Shown here one piece after another: positions 54,680 through 64,000 of a stretch of 64,000 nt of DNA (positions are counted from its first letter, which is position 1; each line of letters opens with the position of its first letter). The notes under the pieces are model-generated. The model made no database searches. It was not told where the DNA came from and was given only the letters and a program-made list of their open reading frames with translations. The DNA is taken from the NCBI GenBank assembly GCA_003508835.1, contig PUFA01000007.1, forward strand, positions 13,291,001 through 13,355,000. The letters run 5' to 3'. The position numbers and the translations under genes were made by a program. This DNA is from Eonycteris spelaea (lineage: Eukaryota > Chordata > Mammalia > Chiroptera > Pteropodidae).

Positions 54680-55390
54680 AATGAGATGCTACCTCACACC
54701 CATCAGGTTGGCTAGGATTCAAAAATCAAAAAATAAGTGTTGGAGAGGATGTGGAGAAATTTAAAACCTTATGCGCTGTTAGTGGGGTGTACCCTGGTAC
54801 GACTGCTATGGAAAACAGTATGGAGGTTCCTCAAAATATTAAAAACAGAACTACCATGTGATCCAGCAATCCCATTTCTGGGTATATATCTAAAAGAACT
54901 GAAAGAAAGCCCGGAATATGTTATTTGCATATTCATATTCATAGCAGCATTAGGCACAAAAGCCAAGAGACTGAAGCAACTCAAATTTCTATCAATAGAT
55001 GAATGGATAAATGCGGTACAGACATAAAATGGAATATTATTCAGCCTTAAAAAAAAAAAGGAGATCCTGTCACACGCTATAACATGGATACACTTGGAGG
55101 TTAAATAAAACAGTCACAAAAAGACAAATAATGTGTAATTCCACTTATGTGAGGGATCTAAAGTAGTCATATTCATAGAAATGGAAAGTAGAGTGGTTAC
55201 CAAGGGCAGGGAGGAGGAGGGAAAAGGGAGTTGTTAAATGGGCAGAGTGTTTCAGATTTCCAAGATAAAAAAGTTCTGGAGATCTGTTTTCCAACAATGT
55301 GGATATATTTAAAACTACTAAACTGTACACTAAATAATGGTGAAGAAGGTAAATTTTATGTTTTTACCAGAGTTCCAAAACTATATTAAA
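54680..55390 (+). mobile_element. L1 LINE, 5'-truncated, ORF2 end plus 3' UTR
   Basis: ORF2 tail at 54680-55050: translation includes [19 protein letters not shown] and [11 protein letters not shown] and ends near FLSIDEWI, the L1 ORF2 C-terminus; the frame is broken near 55025. Then UTR: 'acagtcacaaaaagacaaat', 'taattccacttatgtgaggg', 'agagtggttaccaagggcag', 'gggagttgttaaatgggcag', 'aactgtacactaaataatgg', 'gtaaattttatg'. L1M-type by memory, inactive. Confidence 0.95.
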
Positions 55391-55622
55391 AATATTTTTA
55401 AAAATTTTAAAGGAAGGATGAATACTGCCAAACTTTGGGTGTGTCTCAGAGGGTAGGATCATAGAATACATTTGCTCTCTCTGGGTTGCTCTAATTTTTT
55501 ACAATAAGTGCATTATTATCTGATAAAAAAAATATAGACATCTCCTTTAAAAAAAATGTCAAATTTAACAGAGTTCTAAGGCTAGGATATGGGATTGTAC
55601 ACTAATGAGGATTACCTGGGTG

Positions 55623-55650
55623 AGACAGTATTATTCAGAAGAAAAGGCTG
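55623..55650 (+). repeat. 28-bp perfect direct repeat, copy 1
   Basis: AGACAGTATTATTCAGAAGA... followed by 8 more bases is identical to 56284-56311. Flanks of the two copies do not match. Confidence 0.95.
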
Positions 55651-56197
55651 GCAAAAGAGTCTCCCTCTGAGATATCTGGGCCAGAAGGCTGGCCATCAAA
55701 GTTATGCATATTTGAAAGAGAGTGAGAGTAAGAGAGACCCAAATACACTCACACAAGTGTTATGTACATATCAGTAGCCAGGGCATATGACATCATCAGA
55801 TCAAATGAAGGATTTTCTTAGTCCTTTTTACTCTTTTTTTAATTGGAAAATTAAACATTTAAATGGTGTAGAGACCCTAATGATTCTACTCTAACCTTTA
55901 TTTTGGTTCTGTGTGGAACGATGATTCTAAATGTTCTATTTTTTTTTTTTAATATTCAGAATGGGCTTGAAATTCCATACTTTTGAATAGTATCATAACA
56001 TGCTTCTGCATATTTGTCTTGAGGTTTTGTATTTCGGAAATCAGAATGGGGCCTATAATCTATGTATACGCTAAATATGGACCTGCTGATTCCCCCCTAA
56101 ATAATTTCTAAAGAAATTGAAGGAAAACGGCACTTAATACTAAACCACTAAAGAAATATTACTCTAAGTACATGCATGGAAATTCAGTGGTACTTGG

Positions 56198-56221
56198 ATT
56201 AACATTTTTAAAAATGTTAAT
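56198..56221. repeat. perfect 24-bp palindrome
   Basis: Twelve-base arms centred on TTTAAA read identically on both strands: the left arm is ATTAACATTTTT. It lies 62 bases before copy 2 of the 28-bp repeat. Confidence 0.95.
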
Positions 56222-56283
56222 AGTAATATATATGCTGTGTTAAAAATACATATATAACAAGCCCATTAAACCCATCATTATAT

Positions 56284-56311
56284 AGACAGTATTATTCAGA
56301 AGAAAAGGCTG
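56284..56311 (+). repeat. 28-bp perfect direct repeat, copy 2
   Basis: Identical to 55623-55650, 661 bases downstream, same orientation. It is not recognisable as part of a known repeat family. Confidence 0.95.
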
Positions 56312-58261
56312 AATTTTAAAAAATTGATTAAAAAGAAAATGAGTGAAAATGTGGTCAATGGTATTTGGATATGGACAAAATCATGAAGTAATTTTGAAAT
56401 AATAAAACTAAAGAAACAACTGGACTAGGGTATGTATCTTTGCAGAGTGGGACTGGATTTGGACTGAAGTAGCTGTCTCTCTCTTGCTCAATTCCATTTG
56501 AGGTCAATAATCTGTACTTTCAAGATGGCAGCTGGATCAGGGTTTACACTGTGGCCAGGGGGCAGAGAAGGCCCAACTTTCTCTTGTCGAGGTTATATCT
56601 AATTCTTCCCTGACCTCGGCGGTCCAAGTCAATCCACATAACCCTAGGAAAATACATTCTAAACTTTATAAGCGTGGATCTTCTCTGTAATAGGTGATAG
56701 TAGTCGAAGAAAGCAGATATTTTAAGCAGCTCATTAGCTGCATATGGCAGATATGAAAATCATCTCTACATCATCCAGGACAGGTGGCTTTCAGAAAAGC
56801 TTTGAGGAAAAAAAAAAAAAGTGGAACAAAAGAAAAGTGTGTGCCAGAGAGGACAGAATAATTGCAACTTGAACACAGATGGATAAGTGTCTCCGGGAAT
56901 TCCGCAGCCAGGACTAATAGCTAAAATTACCAGCTTAAACTATTTCCCATGTTCATTCTCTGAAGTGTTATAAATGGAAACAGTTATACATTTTTTTCCC
57001 AATAAAGTGTTCATATTCTTCCTTCTAAGACACAAGAGACTAACATTCGTTTAAGGCCAACTGAGGAAAAATAGTATCTTACAGCCACCATGCAAACCCT
57101 GAAAACCTGCATCTGCCTAGTGGAAAGGGAGCAAGTGGTTCCTGGGTTGCCCGGGCTCCCTGCGCAGGAGACATGGGTCCCTCGTTATGTGTGCATATCA
57201 ATGAGCTTCAGATTTAAGTCAATGCCACAGCATCCCCAAGGAAACTGGCTAAGTGTTTCTAACAGCCTGCTAATTTTGGGAATACAGAGGACAATAGTAT
57301 CTTTTTCTAATTGGATCAGAATCCACTTTGATGTCTTCATCCCAAGTGGACCAGCTTCTGCTTCCCAGCCAGCCTCTCACGCTGGGGTGAGGGGTCTATA
57401 AACACATCCCAGACTGGAAGGAGCAAGGGGAGAGCCCTTTGTCAGCTGCACACATAAGCTGTAAGTGGCAGTTCTACTCTGGAAGATCACAGGCTAGACA
57501 GAGATGGCTCTGTGCTCTCTGGGCGTTGGGCACAAACCTGAAGACTGTTCTTCCAACTAATCTTGATTATTGTTATTTTTAAAAATTGTTTTTAATATTA
57601 TTATTTTACACAAATGGGCTTTTAGTTGGGCAAAATGGTCTGAAGAGAAACATCCCTGCTTCTAGCTAATTAGAGTTTGGGTTTTGTTTTTGTTTTTTTT
57701 TTAAGAGGTTTTTCGAGTGGCTTATACAAATAGTACAAAGGTACCATTTAAGTGAATGCACTATGAATCTGAGCTCAATTGATTTATACATCTTAAACAC
57801 AGGCCACTAAACTGCTGAGTCTCAAACCCAGCCTATATATTTTCTAGATCTAATGAACTGCGGAAGGTGGGAGGCAAATCTAAATAGGTCTTAAATCAAA
57901 CAGATATTTCATTCTGTGTGAAATCCTAGCCCAAAGTCCATTGGATCAGCACCAAGGCTGCATACCTTCTGTTCATCAAAGAATCCCGCTCCTTCCCAAA
58001 ACTGAAGGAAGGAAAAGCCAGTGTTTCTACAAGAGGACTGGGAACCATTTAGTTAAGACTTACTTGGAAATGTCTAAAATCGCTGCAAGAAGCTACATGC
58101 CCTGTGGCACAAAATGATCTTTCCTACTTTGCAAATTGGTAAATTGTTGGCCTCAACCTAAAACCGGCCAGTTTACTTGAGGATTCTTTTAGTCAAGGTC
58201 TGTGAAGATGGCAGGGCCACTGGTCACTGTTGTCCTCAGAAATCAGTCAGTCGTTCTGCTT
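56312..58261. other. unique DNA, no supported gene
   Basis: No repeat recognised. TAAGCAGCTCATTAGCTGC (about 56724-56742) forms an inverted pair. A 103-codon frame at 57090-57401 (+) starts with an optimal GCCACCATG context but has no domain. A GGAAAAAA-rich tract lies near 56805-56820. Confidence 0.45.
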
Positions 58262-60490
58262 GAAATACGGAATACTTCATGGAATACTTCCTATGTACCA
58301 GGGCATTTGGTAGTAAAACAGACAAAATTCTGCCTTAGGGCTTTACATTCTAGTGGGGGGATGACAGTAATAAGCAAATGTATTTGGCAGATGGCAGCTG
58401 TATGAAGGAAAATTAAGCAAGGAAAGAGAATGGAGAGGGACAGGGGATGGAGCTCTCTCAGGGAGGTCAAGGAAGGCCTCTTGGAGGAGGTGGCAGTGAA
58501 GTAGAGACCTGTACCAAGTGAGAGAGCCTAGGATGAGGCCACCCAGATGAAGGTCACAGCAGGTACAAAGCCCCAAGGGGTGGTAATAAAGGAAGGCAGG
58601 GGCCAGATCACAAAGGGTTTGTAGATCACTGAAGGACGTTGGCTTTTATTCTAAGTGTGATGACAGACCTTTGGACAAGAGAGTGGCATGGCAAGCTCTG
58701 TCTTTCAGGGAACAAGAGAGGGGGCAGGGACACAGGTTAGGAGGGTGCTGCTGTAGTGGAGGAGAGAGAAGACGGCAGCTTAGGCTAGAGAAACAGCAGT
58801 GGAAATGAGGCTTCTTTGAAGGCAGAGCTACCAGGCTAGCTAACGGATTGGATGTGGAATATAAGAAAGAATCGAGAAGAACTGCTAGGTTTGGGGCACA
58901 GCAAGTAGAATGTGCCATTTGCTGATATGGGGAGGCACTGGGCAAGAAGCAGGGCCTGTGAAAGTGGAGTCAGGACTTCGATTTGGGGCACGCGACATTT
59001 GGTGGAGACATGAAGAAGCAGAAGAGGGTGGGTGGGGTTGAGGGAGAACGTTGAGGGTCTCGGAACCAAATGAGATTCCCCAGGGAGTCAGCATAGATGA
59101 AGAGGCCCCAGTGCTGAGCTGGAGAGCTTTCTTAGCCCTCAGGAGAACTCACAAAAGGGACTGGAAGCAAGAGTGTGGTACCCCAGAGGTCAAGCGATGG
59201 AACTGTTCCAAGAAGGAAATGAGGCCAGCCGTGTCAAAAGTTGCTGAGACACCCCCAAGAGGTACAGAAAGAAACTTGCGTACACACAGTGAGAGATAGA
59301 TGGAGGTAAGGTAGAGCAAAACTGGTAAATGTTCACATTGAGGGCTCCAACAGAGAAGGGGAAGTGAGAAAATGACTACACTAACTATAAACAACACTTT
59401 CCGGGATTTCGTTATAAATCGGAACACAGAAATGGGAGGGGACAGTGAACGTGAAGTCAAGTGAAAATGATCCTGTAAGAGGGTAGTTGCATAAGATGGT
59501 GTATTTGTCTGCTAGTGAGAATGATCCAGGAGAGATGGGAGAACTATAAGAGCAAAGCTTTTACGTAGATGGGAGGTGGTGGGAGGCTGCTGGACCGGGG
59601 AGAGTTGGCTATAGGTAGGAGGAAAGACAGGTCAGTCACTGGAGGGTGGCAGAGTATGAGGATGCAGATGCAGGGAGATCATTCAGTTTGGCAAAGGAAA
59701 TCTAAGGAGATTCCCTTCCGAGCGCTCCTATTTTCCCAGTGATATATAAAACAAAGACAGTTGAGTGCGAAGAAGAAAGTAGGTGTTTCAAGTTTCAGAA
59801 GGAAGAGGAGGTGTGGGAAAATAAAAGAGTGGAATGACCATGGCATGTAGTAGGACTGCCACACGGAACAGAAAGCTCAGTTGAGGTATGTGCCTCGATT
59901 TACAGTGACTCCCATCAGCATGGTTGTGCACATGCGCTTCTCAGCTACGTGGAGCTCCTCTGGTGCCAGCATGGAGAGGGCAGAGTTGGGTTTCAGCAAG
60001 GTTAGGATTTTCCAAAGAATGGAACACAGAGGGAAAGGCAAGGCACTGGTTACAGTGATGGGCCACGAAGCCTACCCAGGTGGGTAGAGAGGGAAGGAAA
60101 GGATGAAGGTGATCATGCACAGTGGGGTCAATAGGCTGGCCCTAGGGACTGGGGGAACCACTTGGGTGTTGGGACCAAGAGGATTAAGCTGGAAAGACAG
60201 GAGGTGGCGGCCAGAGAGGGAAACTGAAGAAGATTGTTTCAGAGGTGATGCAGTTAGGCCATGACAAGGCCCAGGGTGTGAGCCTGAGAGCAGGTGGCTG
60301 AAGTCAGATACAGGACAAGACCATTGGAAGTGAGGTGGTAAAGGCGCTAAGAGACCAGTGTTTCCTGTGGATGCTGGTGCTGCCCAGAACGAGGCAGGAG
60401 TTAATGAGGAGAGAAAAGCAGTGAGTCAGGGGCTGACATCTTCAAGGAAGGGGGTGGGGATATGAGCAGATTCCCGAAGTAAGGAGGGAT
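58262..60490 (-). mobile_element. long L2 LINE, 3' end through ORF2 (antisense)
   Basis: About 2.2 kb of nearly collinear antisense L2, the longest transposon in the window. 3' end: 'acttcctatgtaccagggca', 'ttacattctagtggggggat', 'caaggaaggcctcttggagg'. Antisense ORF2: 'ggggccagatcacaaagggt', 'ggcttttattctaagtgtga', 'aacggattggatgtggaata', 'ccgtgtcaaaagttgctgag', 'gagaatgatccaggagagat', 'gtagtaggactgcc', 'catcagcatggttgtgcaca'. No long intact ORF2 frame remains. Non-functional. Confidence 0.9.
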
Positions 60491-60685
60491 AGCAGGTGGC
60501 GTAATCTGAAATGCTATATGCTTCAGATACACTTTTTTTTTTTTTTAAGAGAACATAGGGGGAAATGGTCTGGAGATGACAATAGGAGTTAAGCTACGGA
60601 CACAGGCAGACTTCAATCACAGCAAGATGACAAAGGACATGTTAAAAAAAGAAAGAAAGAAAGAAAAAAAGCCTGGACTCCTGGG
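60491..60685. other. low-complexity and unique DNA
   Basis: Poly-T near 60532-60546 and an A/GAAA-rich simple repeat at 60643-60670 lie just before the Tigger-type element. Confidence 0.7.
60643..60670 (+). repeat. (GAAA)n tract
   Basis: Poly-A followed by about four GAAA units and another A-run. Confidence 0.92.
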
Positions 60686-61211
60686 CAACTGTGACTTACT
60701 TGGTTTCAGTTACCTGCAGCCAGCTACGGTCTGAAAATATCCAATGGAAAATTCGAGAACTAAACGATGTGTAAGTTTCAAGCTGCATGGTGTTCTGAGC
60801 AGCAGAATGGAATCTCAGGCCATCCCGACCCGTCCTGCCCAAGACGTGAATCATGCCTTTGTCCAGCGTTTCCATGCTGTGTACACTGCCGACCTGTGAT
60901 CACTTAGCAGCTGCCTTGGTTAGCAGATCAACTGTGGTGATATCACAGTGCTCGTGTTCAAGTAACGCTCACTCTACTTACTAGTGCCACACTCATATAA
61001 CTTTTATTACAGTACATTGTGGTAATCGTTCTATGTTTATGAGCTATTGTTGTTATCCTCTTAGTGTGCCTAATTTATAAATTAAATTTTATCATAGGTG
61101 TGTGTATATATAGGAAAAAAAACACAGTACATATAGCGTTCAGTACTATCCGCGGTTTCAGACATCCAATGGGGGTCTTGGAACGTATCCCATGGATAAG
61201 GGGCACGACTG
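60686..61211 (+). mobile_element. Tigger-type (TcMar) non-autonomous element
   Basis: 'ggtttcagttacctgcagcc', 'gtctgaaaatatccaatgga', 'atcatgcctttgtccagcgt', 'gtgttcaagtaacgctcact', 'cctaatttataaattaaatt', 'gtactatccgcggtttcaga', 'gggggtcttggaacgtatcc', 'ggataaggggcacgactg' follow a Tigger-group element (MER44/Tigger7-like by memory). TA follows the right end; the left TA is not preserved. No transposase frame remains. Confidence 0.88.
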
Positions 61212-61529
61212 TATTTCACTGAAGCAAACAGATTTAGTCCTGGCACTTCATGTGCACATTCACGGTACATCCCCACTTGTTAGCCGTGCACCTGGCACAT
61301 GGTCGATGCTCTATAAATGATACTCCCTAAATTTGCCTCTCTGAAGCCTTTGTACCTGGTGCTTATTCTCCCTCCAGTCTTTTCAGATACATACTTTTTA
61401 AGTTTCAACTTAAAGAATGCCAGCTAAATTCTGATTAACATTTTCTAAAGTGCTTTGGAGCAGGATCTTAAAATGAGAACATAATCATACCGGAGAACTT
61501 TCAAGGTGAGTGTAAATAGAAAATCTGTC
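61212..61529. other. unique DNA with L2/MIR 3' scrap
   Basis: 'gccgtgcacctggcacatgg', 'tcgatgctctataaatgata' at about 61283-61322 is a sense MIR/L2 3' end. Confidence 0.55.
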
Positions 61530-61660
61530 CATTTTTTAAAATCCTACTCAGACTCAGAGGGGCTAAGTGACTTGCCCAGATTACATACACATGGCGTGTA
61601 AGAAACAAAACCAGAACCCAGGACTCTTGGCTACCAACCACTCCAATATACGTCACAAAA
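61530..61660 (-). repeat. MIR SINE (antisense)
   Basis: 'cagaggggctaagtgacttg', 'cccagattacatacacatgg', 'acccaggactcttggctacc'. Confidence 0.8.
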
Positions 61661-62869
61661 TATATGTCCTCATCTTACTGCGACATGACCCGCCAGACTC
61701 GATCACTCACCTTATACCCTTGGCATAAAACTCAGGTCTTAATTTCTACCTTCAAAACATTGGACGATTATTGAAGGAAACAGGATAGGGGGAACTCTCA
61801 CTTCTCTCTTCTTTTAAACCAATTACTTCAAAAAGTCATTTTACTTGCTTGTCTTCCCAGAAAAAAAGTGTTCGGTTTAGTGTTCGGGTACATCAAAGCA
61901 AAAGAGTGTAAAGTTTCCTAGATTCAATTGGGCCCGCATAAATGTTTCAATTAATAAAGATTCCTGTTCTAATTTTATTCTTGATACTTCCTCACCCTCT
62001 TTCAAATTCCGGCCCTTGAACGGTTTGAGTGATTGAAGATGCAGCTTATGGTTTCGTAGGAGCTTTTCAGGGACGTCTGCATTAATCCTCTGCTCAGGCA
62101 ATGTAGAAAACATTAAGTAAAATTGTCTGAAGTTAAAATATGTACTTAATTCCCACCACAGGGATGGATCTTTTTAGCAGATGTTTTTGCTGGAATGGCT
62201 AGTGATTGTAAAAGAGGAAGAACTAAAAGAATCAAAGTCAAAGTTGGTAAAGAGAACGGACTGGACAGGGTCTGGACTGGGAGGCAGGAATGGCATAGCA
62301 ATTAAATTTCCAGACTACTGCTTATGAAAAATAAGCTGTCTTCGGATCGTTTCTAGGGCACGGCTATACATGGTGGTCATGGACCAGAGAAAATGAACCC
62401 AAATTGATGTAAAAAAAAAAAAATCATTTAAGCAAGACGTTCCTGTGATGTCTGAGCCACGATCTCCGAGGGGGATCGGGTTTCCTCGTTGGGAAGGGCT
62501 GTGCATTCGGGAAGTCGTGACACCACGGTCCTCATGGAAAACAATGAAGGCGGTTGTTTGCAAAGCTCAAGGAGGCTGCAGCTCTGCGGATCTTGCTCCA
62601 CCAGGGACCTGCCAGCCCACTCCTCCCAATGGGACACGTTAGGCCCGCAAATGAACCCTGCCTGAAGCCTTCAGGGGAATGGGCCTTTTTATGTGTAACT
62701 GGCGTTTCCGTTCCCAGGCTCATACTGACAGCAACTACACTCTGGGCCCTCGTGCCACGGGCATGTGGCGTTTGCTCCTCCGGGTTCCCCATCCTGCTCT
62801 GCTCTTACACCTTTGAAAGTAAGAGGGAAGCAGGTGATCCGGGAGGCACAGAGTGCTGCCAAGGCGGGC
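61661..62869. other. unique DNA, protein-like small frame on minus
   Basis: No repeat recognised. The frame 61877-62113 (-) of 78 codons has a Lys/Glu/Leu-rich, protein-like composition but a weak start context and no known domain. Other frames (126 codons, 62554-62934 +) overlap antisense frames. Short A-run at 62411-62423. Confidence 0.45.
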
Positions 62870-63050
62870 TTTCACCTCCACCACTTACTGGGGTCGGCTC
62901 CTTAACCTCTGTGTGCTCCAGTTCACCTCTGTAAAATGGGAATAATATTCCTACCTACTTCACAGAACCATTGTGAAGATGAACGAGACAGACTAAAATG
63001 GGTGGCACAGTGCCTGGCACGCGGCCAGCACTCTCTGCCTCTTATTCATG
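62870..63050 (+). repeat. MIR SINE
   Basis: 'ctccaccacttactggggtc', 'ggctccttaacctctgtgtg', 'ttcacctctgtaaaatggga', 'ataatattcctacctacttc', 'gtggcacagtgcctggcacg'. Confidence 0.95.
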
Positions 63051-63354
63051 GTGGGGGATGCAAGCACCTTCAAGGTGAGAGAGGGGTTTCTTTCATGGCT
63101 TTTAAAAATACACTGTTTTCCTTTAGAGGAGCTATTATACAGCCCACTGAATCTAACTGCCATGCTAGCTCAGCAATGAATACCCCTGCATTAAGAATCA
63201 TGTCACACTCTTGTTTCACAAGTTGTGGAAACCCAAATCAGACTGCATTCAGTTTTGGGTGGTGGGAGACATACTGAAGGCCTTTCAATTTCCAAAGCCA
63301 TGATCAGAATGAAATGTTCTCTCATCAGGCGTTTTACATTTTAGAATTCAATTA
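63051..63354. other. unique DNA, repeat-free, AT-leaning
   Basis: No gene or repeat recognised. It grades into the candidate enhancer to its right and may belong to it. Confidence 0.45.
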
Positions 63355-63715
63355 CAAAACCCTACCATTTAGCTTGTTAGGCTGGCTGCTCCACCCCAGA
63401 AAGAGTGACAAAAGACAATCTTTATAGCCAGGCTCCAAGTTCCACTGCTATAAATCACTGGTTATCGGATGGCGTAGAACTCATTAATATAAACGAGAAG
63501 CCTGAAAGGCACCCATTAGCATGCTATTAATTTGTTTGACGATCTACGGCATGGCAAGAGCTAAAATCGTTAGGCTGGGCAATACGGCATCTCGTGCAGA
63601 AGAATAATCTGGTCCCATTAATTTTTGTCTTGGGCTTGCCAAATGTAATTGGACATCATCAGAGCTCATACATCTCCTCATAGCTCTTTCATCCTTTCTT
63701 TAAAAGAAGAAAATT
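63355..63715. promoter_or_regulatory. candidate conserved developmental enhancer
   Basis: AT-rich, repeat-free, without a coding frame. Homeodomain cores: TCATTAATATAAAC (63481), CCATTAGCATGCTATTAATTT (63513-63533) and CCATTAATTTTTG (63615). Several CpGs persist between 63456 and 63595 (for example ATCGGA, GACGATC, TACGGCA twice, ATCGTT), unusual in AT-rich mammalian DNA. This pattern is typical of deeply conserved non-coding elements. Conservation is inferred from style, not from an alignment. Confidence 0.4.
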
Positions 63716-64000
63716 GGGGGTGGGGGAATGAGCTCGAACTCTGGGTACTCAATGGAGGTAACCAATGAAAAGTTTTAAGCTGCAAGAACCCCGTTAAAAA
63801 TTGCAAATGCTTCTACCTTTTAGTTTTTCTTCCTTTGCTCCGCCCCCCGCCCCCAAAATGAATATGAATCATAAACTCATTTCCAGTTGGGTTAACTTTA
63901 CTTATATATTCATCTATCCCATTTATTGGGGGGGGGGGTCCATTTTATCCCAGTGGGTAGATATGACTGTCTTCCATCTTTGCAGTTAATGACATGGCAC
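63716..64000. other. unique DNA with poly-G run
   Basis: A homopolymer of 11 G at 63928-63938, a likely sequencing and polymorphism hotspot. Otherwise unrecognised. Window ends here. Confidence 0.6.

Larger units (their letters stand above)
55391..56283. other. AT-rich unique DNA with a 24-bp palindrome
   Basis: Holds the first copy of a 28-bp duplication (55623-55650) and a perfect 24-bp palindrome (56198-56221). No repeat family or gene recognised. 55990-56100 looks repeat-free and could be conserved. Confidence 0.5.

Noticed and set aside
57090..57401. 103-codon frame with optimal GCCACCATG start and a preceding TTACAG acceptor-like string
   Set aside because: A GCCACCATG by chance is expected about once per 64 kb when both strands are counted. 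The protein shows no domain and looks like noise.
1..64000. CRISPR arrays, bacterial operons, tRNA/rRNA genes, viral genomes
   Set aside because: No regularly spaced repeats, no RNA-gene consensus beyond tRNA-like parts of MIRs, and sequence composition is mammalian throughout. The only retroviral remnants are two solo MLT1 LTRs and one LTR-like repeat, with no internal genes.

Overview
This window reads as ordinary placental-mammal nuclear DNA, intergenic or deep intronic. Nearly every recognisable feature is an ancient interspersed repeat: MIR, L2, several 3' ends of mammalian-wide L1, MLT1 LTRs, hAT-Charlie MITEs and a Tigger-type element. These families are known from placental mammals generally. 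Two L1 3' ends, at 27.3 kb and 29.4 kb, resemble in my memory the L1 3' UTRs of laurasiatherians and bats most closely. I see no Alu, SINEC, ERE, Bov-tA, PRE or VES SINE, so a bat with few SINEs is a reasonable guess, but only a guess.

I could not support any protein-coding exon, tRNA, rRNA, snRNA or processed pseudogene. The longest open frames (190, 187 and 166 codons) lie in GC-rich unique DNA, are overlapped by open frames on the other strand or in other phases, and look like chance. Recognisable coding remnants are decayed L1 ORF2 pieces (about 9.3-9.7 kb and 54.7-55.0 kb on +, 6.6-7.0 kb on -) and a 2.2-kb antisense L2 with ORF2 remnants (58.3-60.5 kb).

Layout: 0-10 kb holds an L2 piece, an LTR-like repeat abutting an MLT1 LTR, several L1 3' ends and two CpG-rich patches (4.4-4.8 and 5.3-5.6 kb). 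10-25 kb is unique sequence studded with MIR and L2, including an L2 split by a hAT MITE with a clean 8-bp target duplication (11.2-11.6 kb). 25-42 kb has a pure (GT)27, an L1 inserted in a hAT MITE (27.2-27.5 kb), a second MLT1 (37.8-38.2 kb) and a MER58-like MITE (38.6-38.9 kb). 42-54 kb is mostly unique and includes a CpG- and CCAAT-rich kilobase at 49.9-51.0 kb with a G-quadruplex-prone 14-bp tandem repeat. 54-64 kb has an L1 3' end, a perfect 28-bp duplication near a 24-bp palindrome, the long L2, a Tigger-type element and, at the right edge, an AT-rich block with retained CpGs that looks like a conserved non-coding enhancer.

Nothing here forms a pathway or operon. Function, if any, is most likely regulatory, in the candidate blocks near 12.1, 22.8, 25.3, 31.8, 33.4, 44.9-45.2, 50-51 and 63.4-63.7 kb. 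I found no convincing new biological system. Repeat calls come from remembered family consensus sequences, so family names are approximate and edges are generally good to about 10-30 bases; the regulatory calls need an alignment test.
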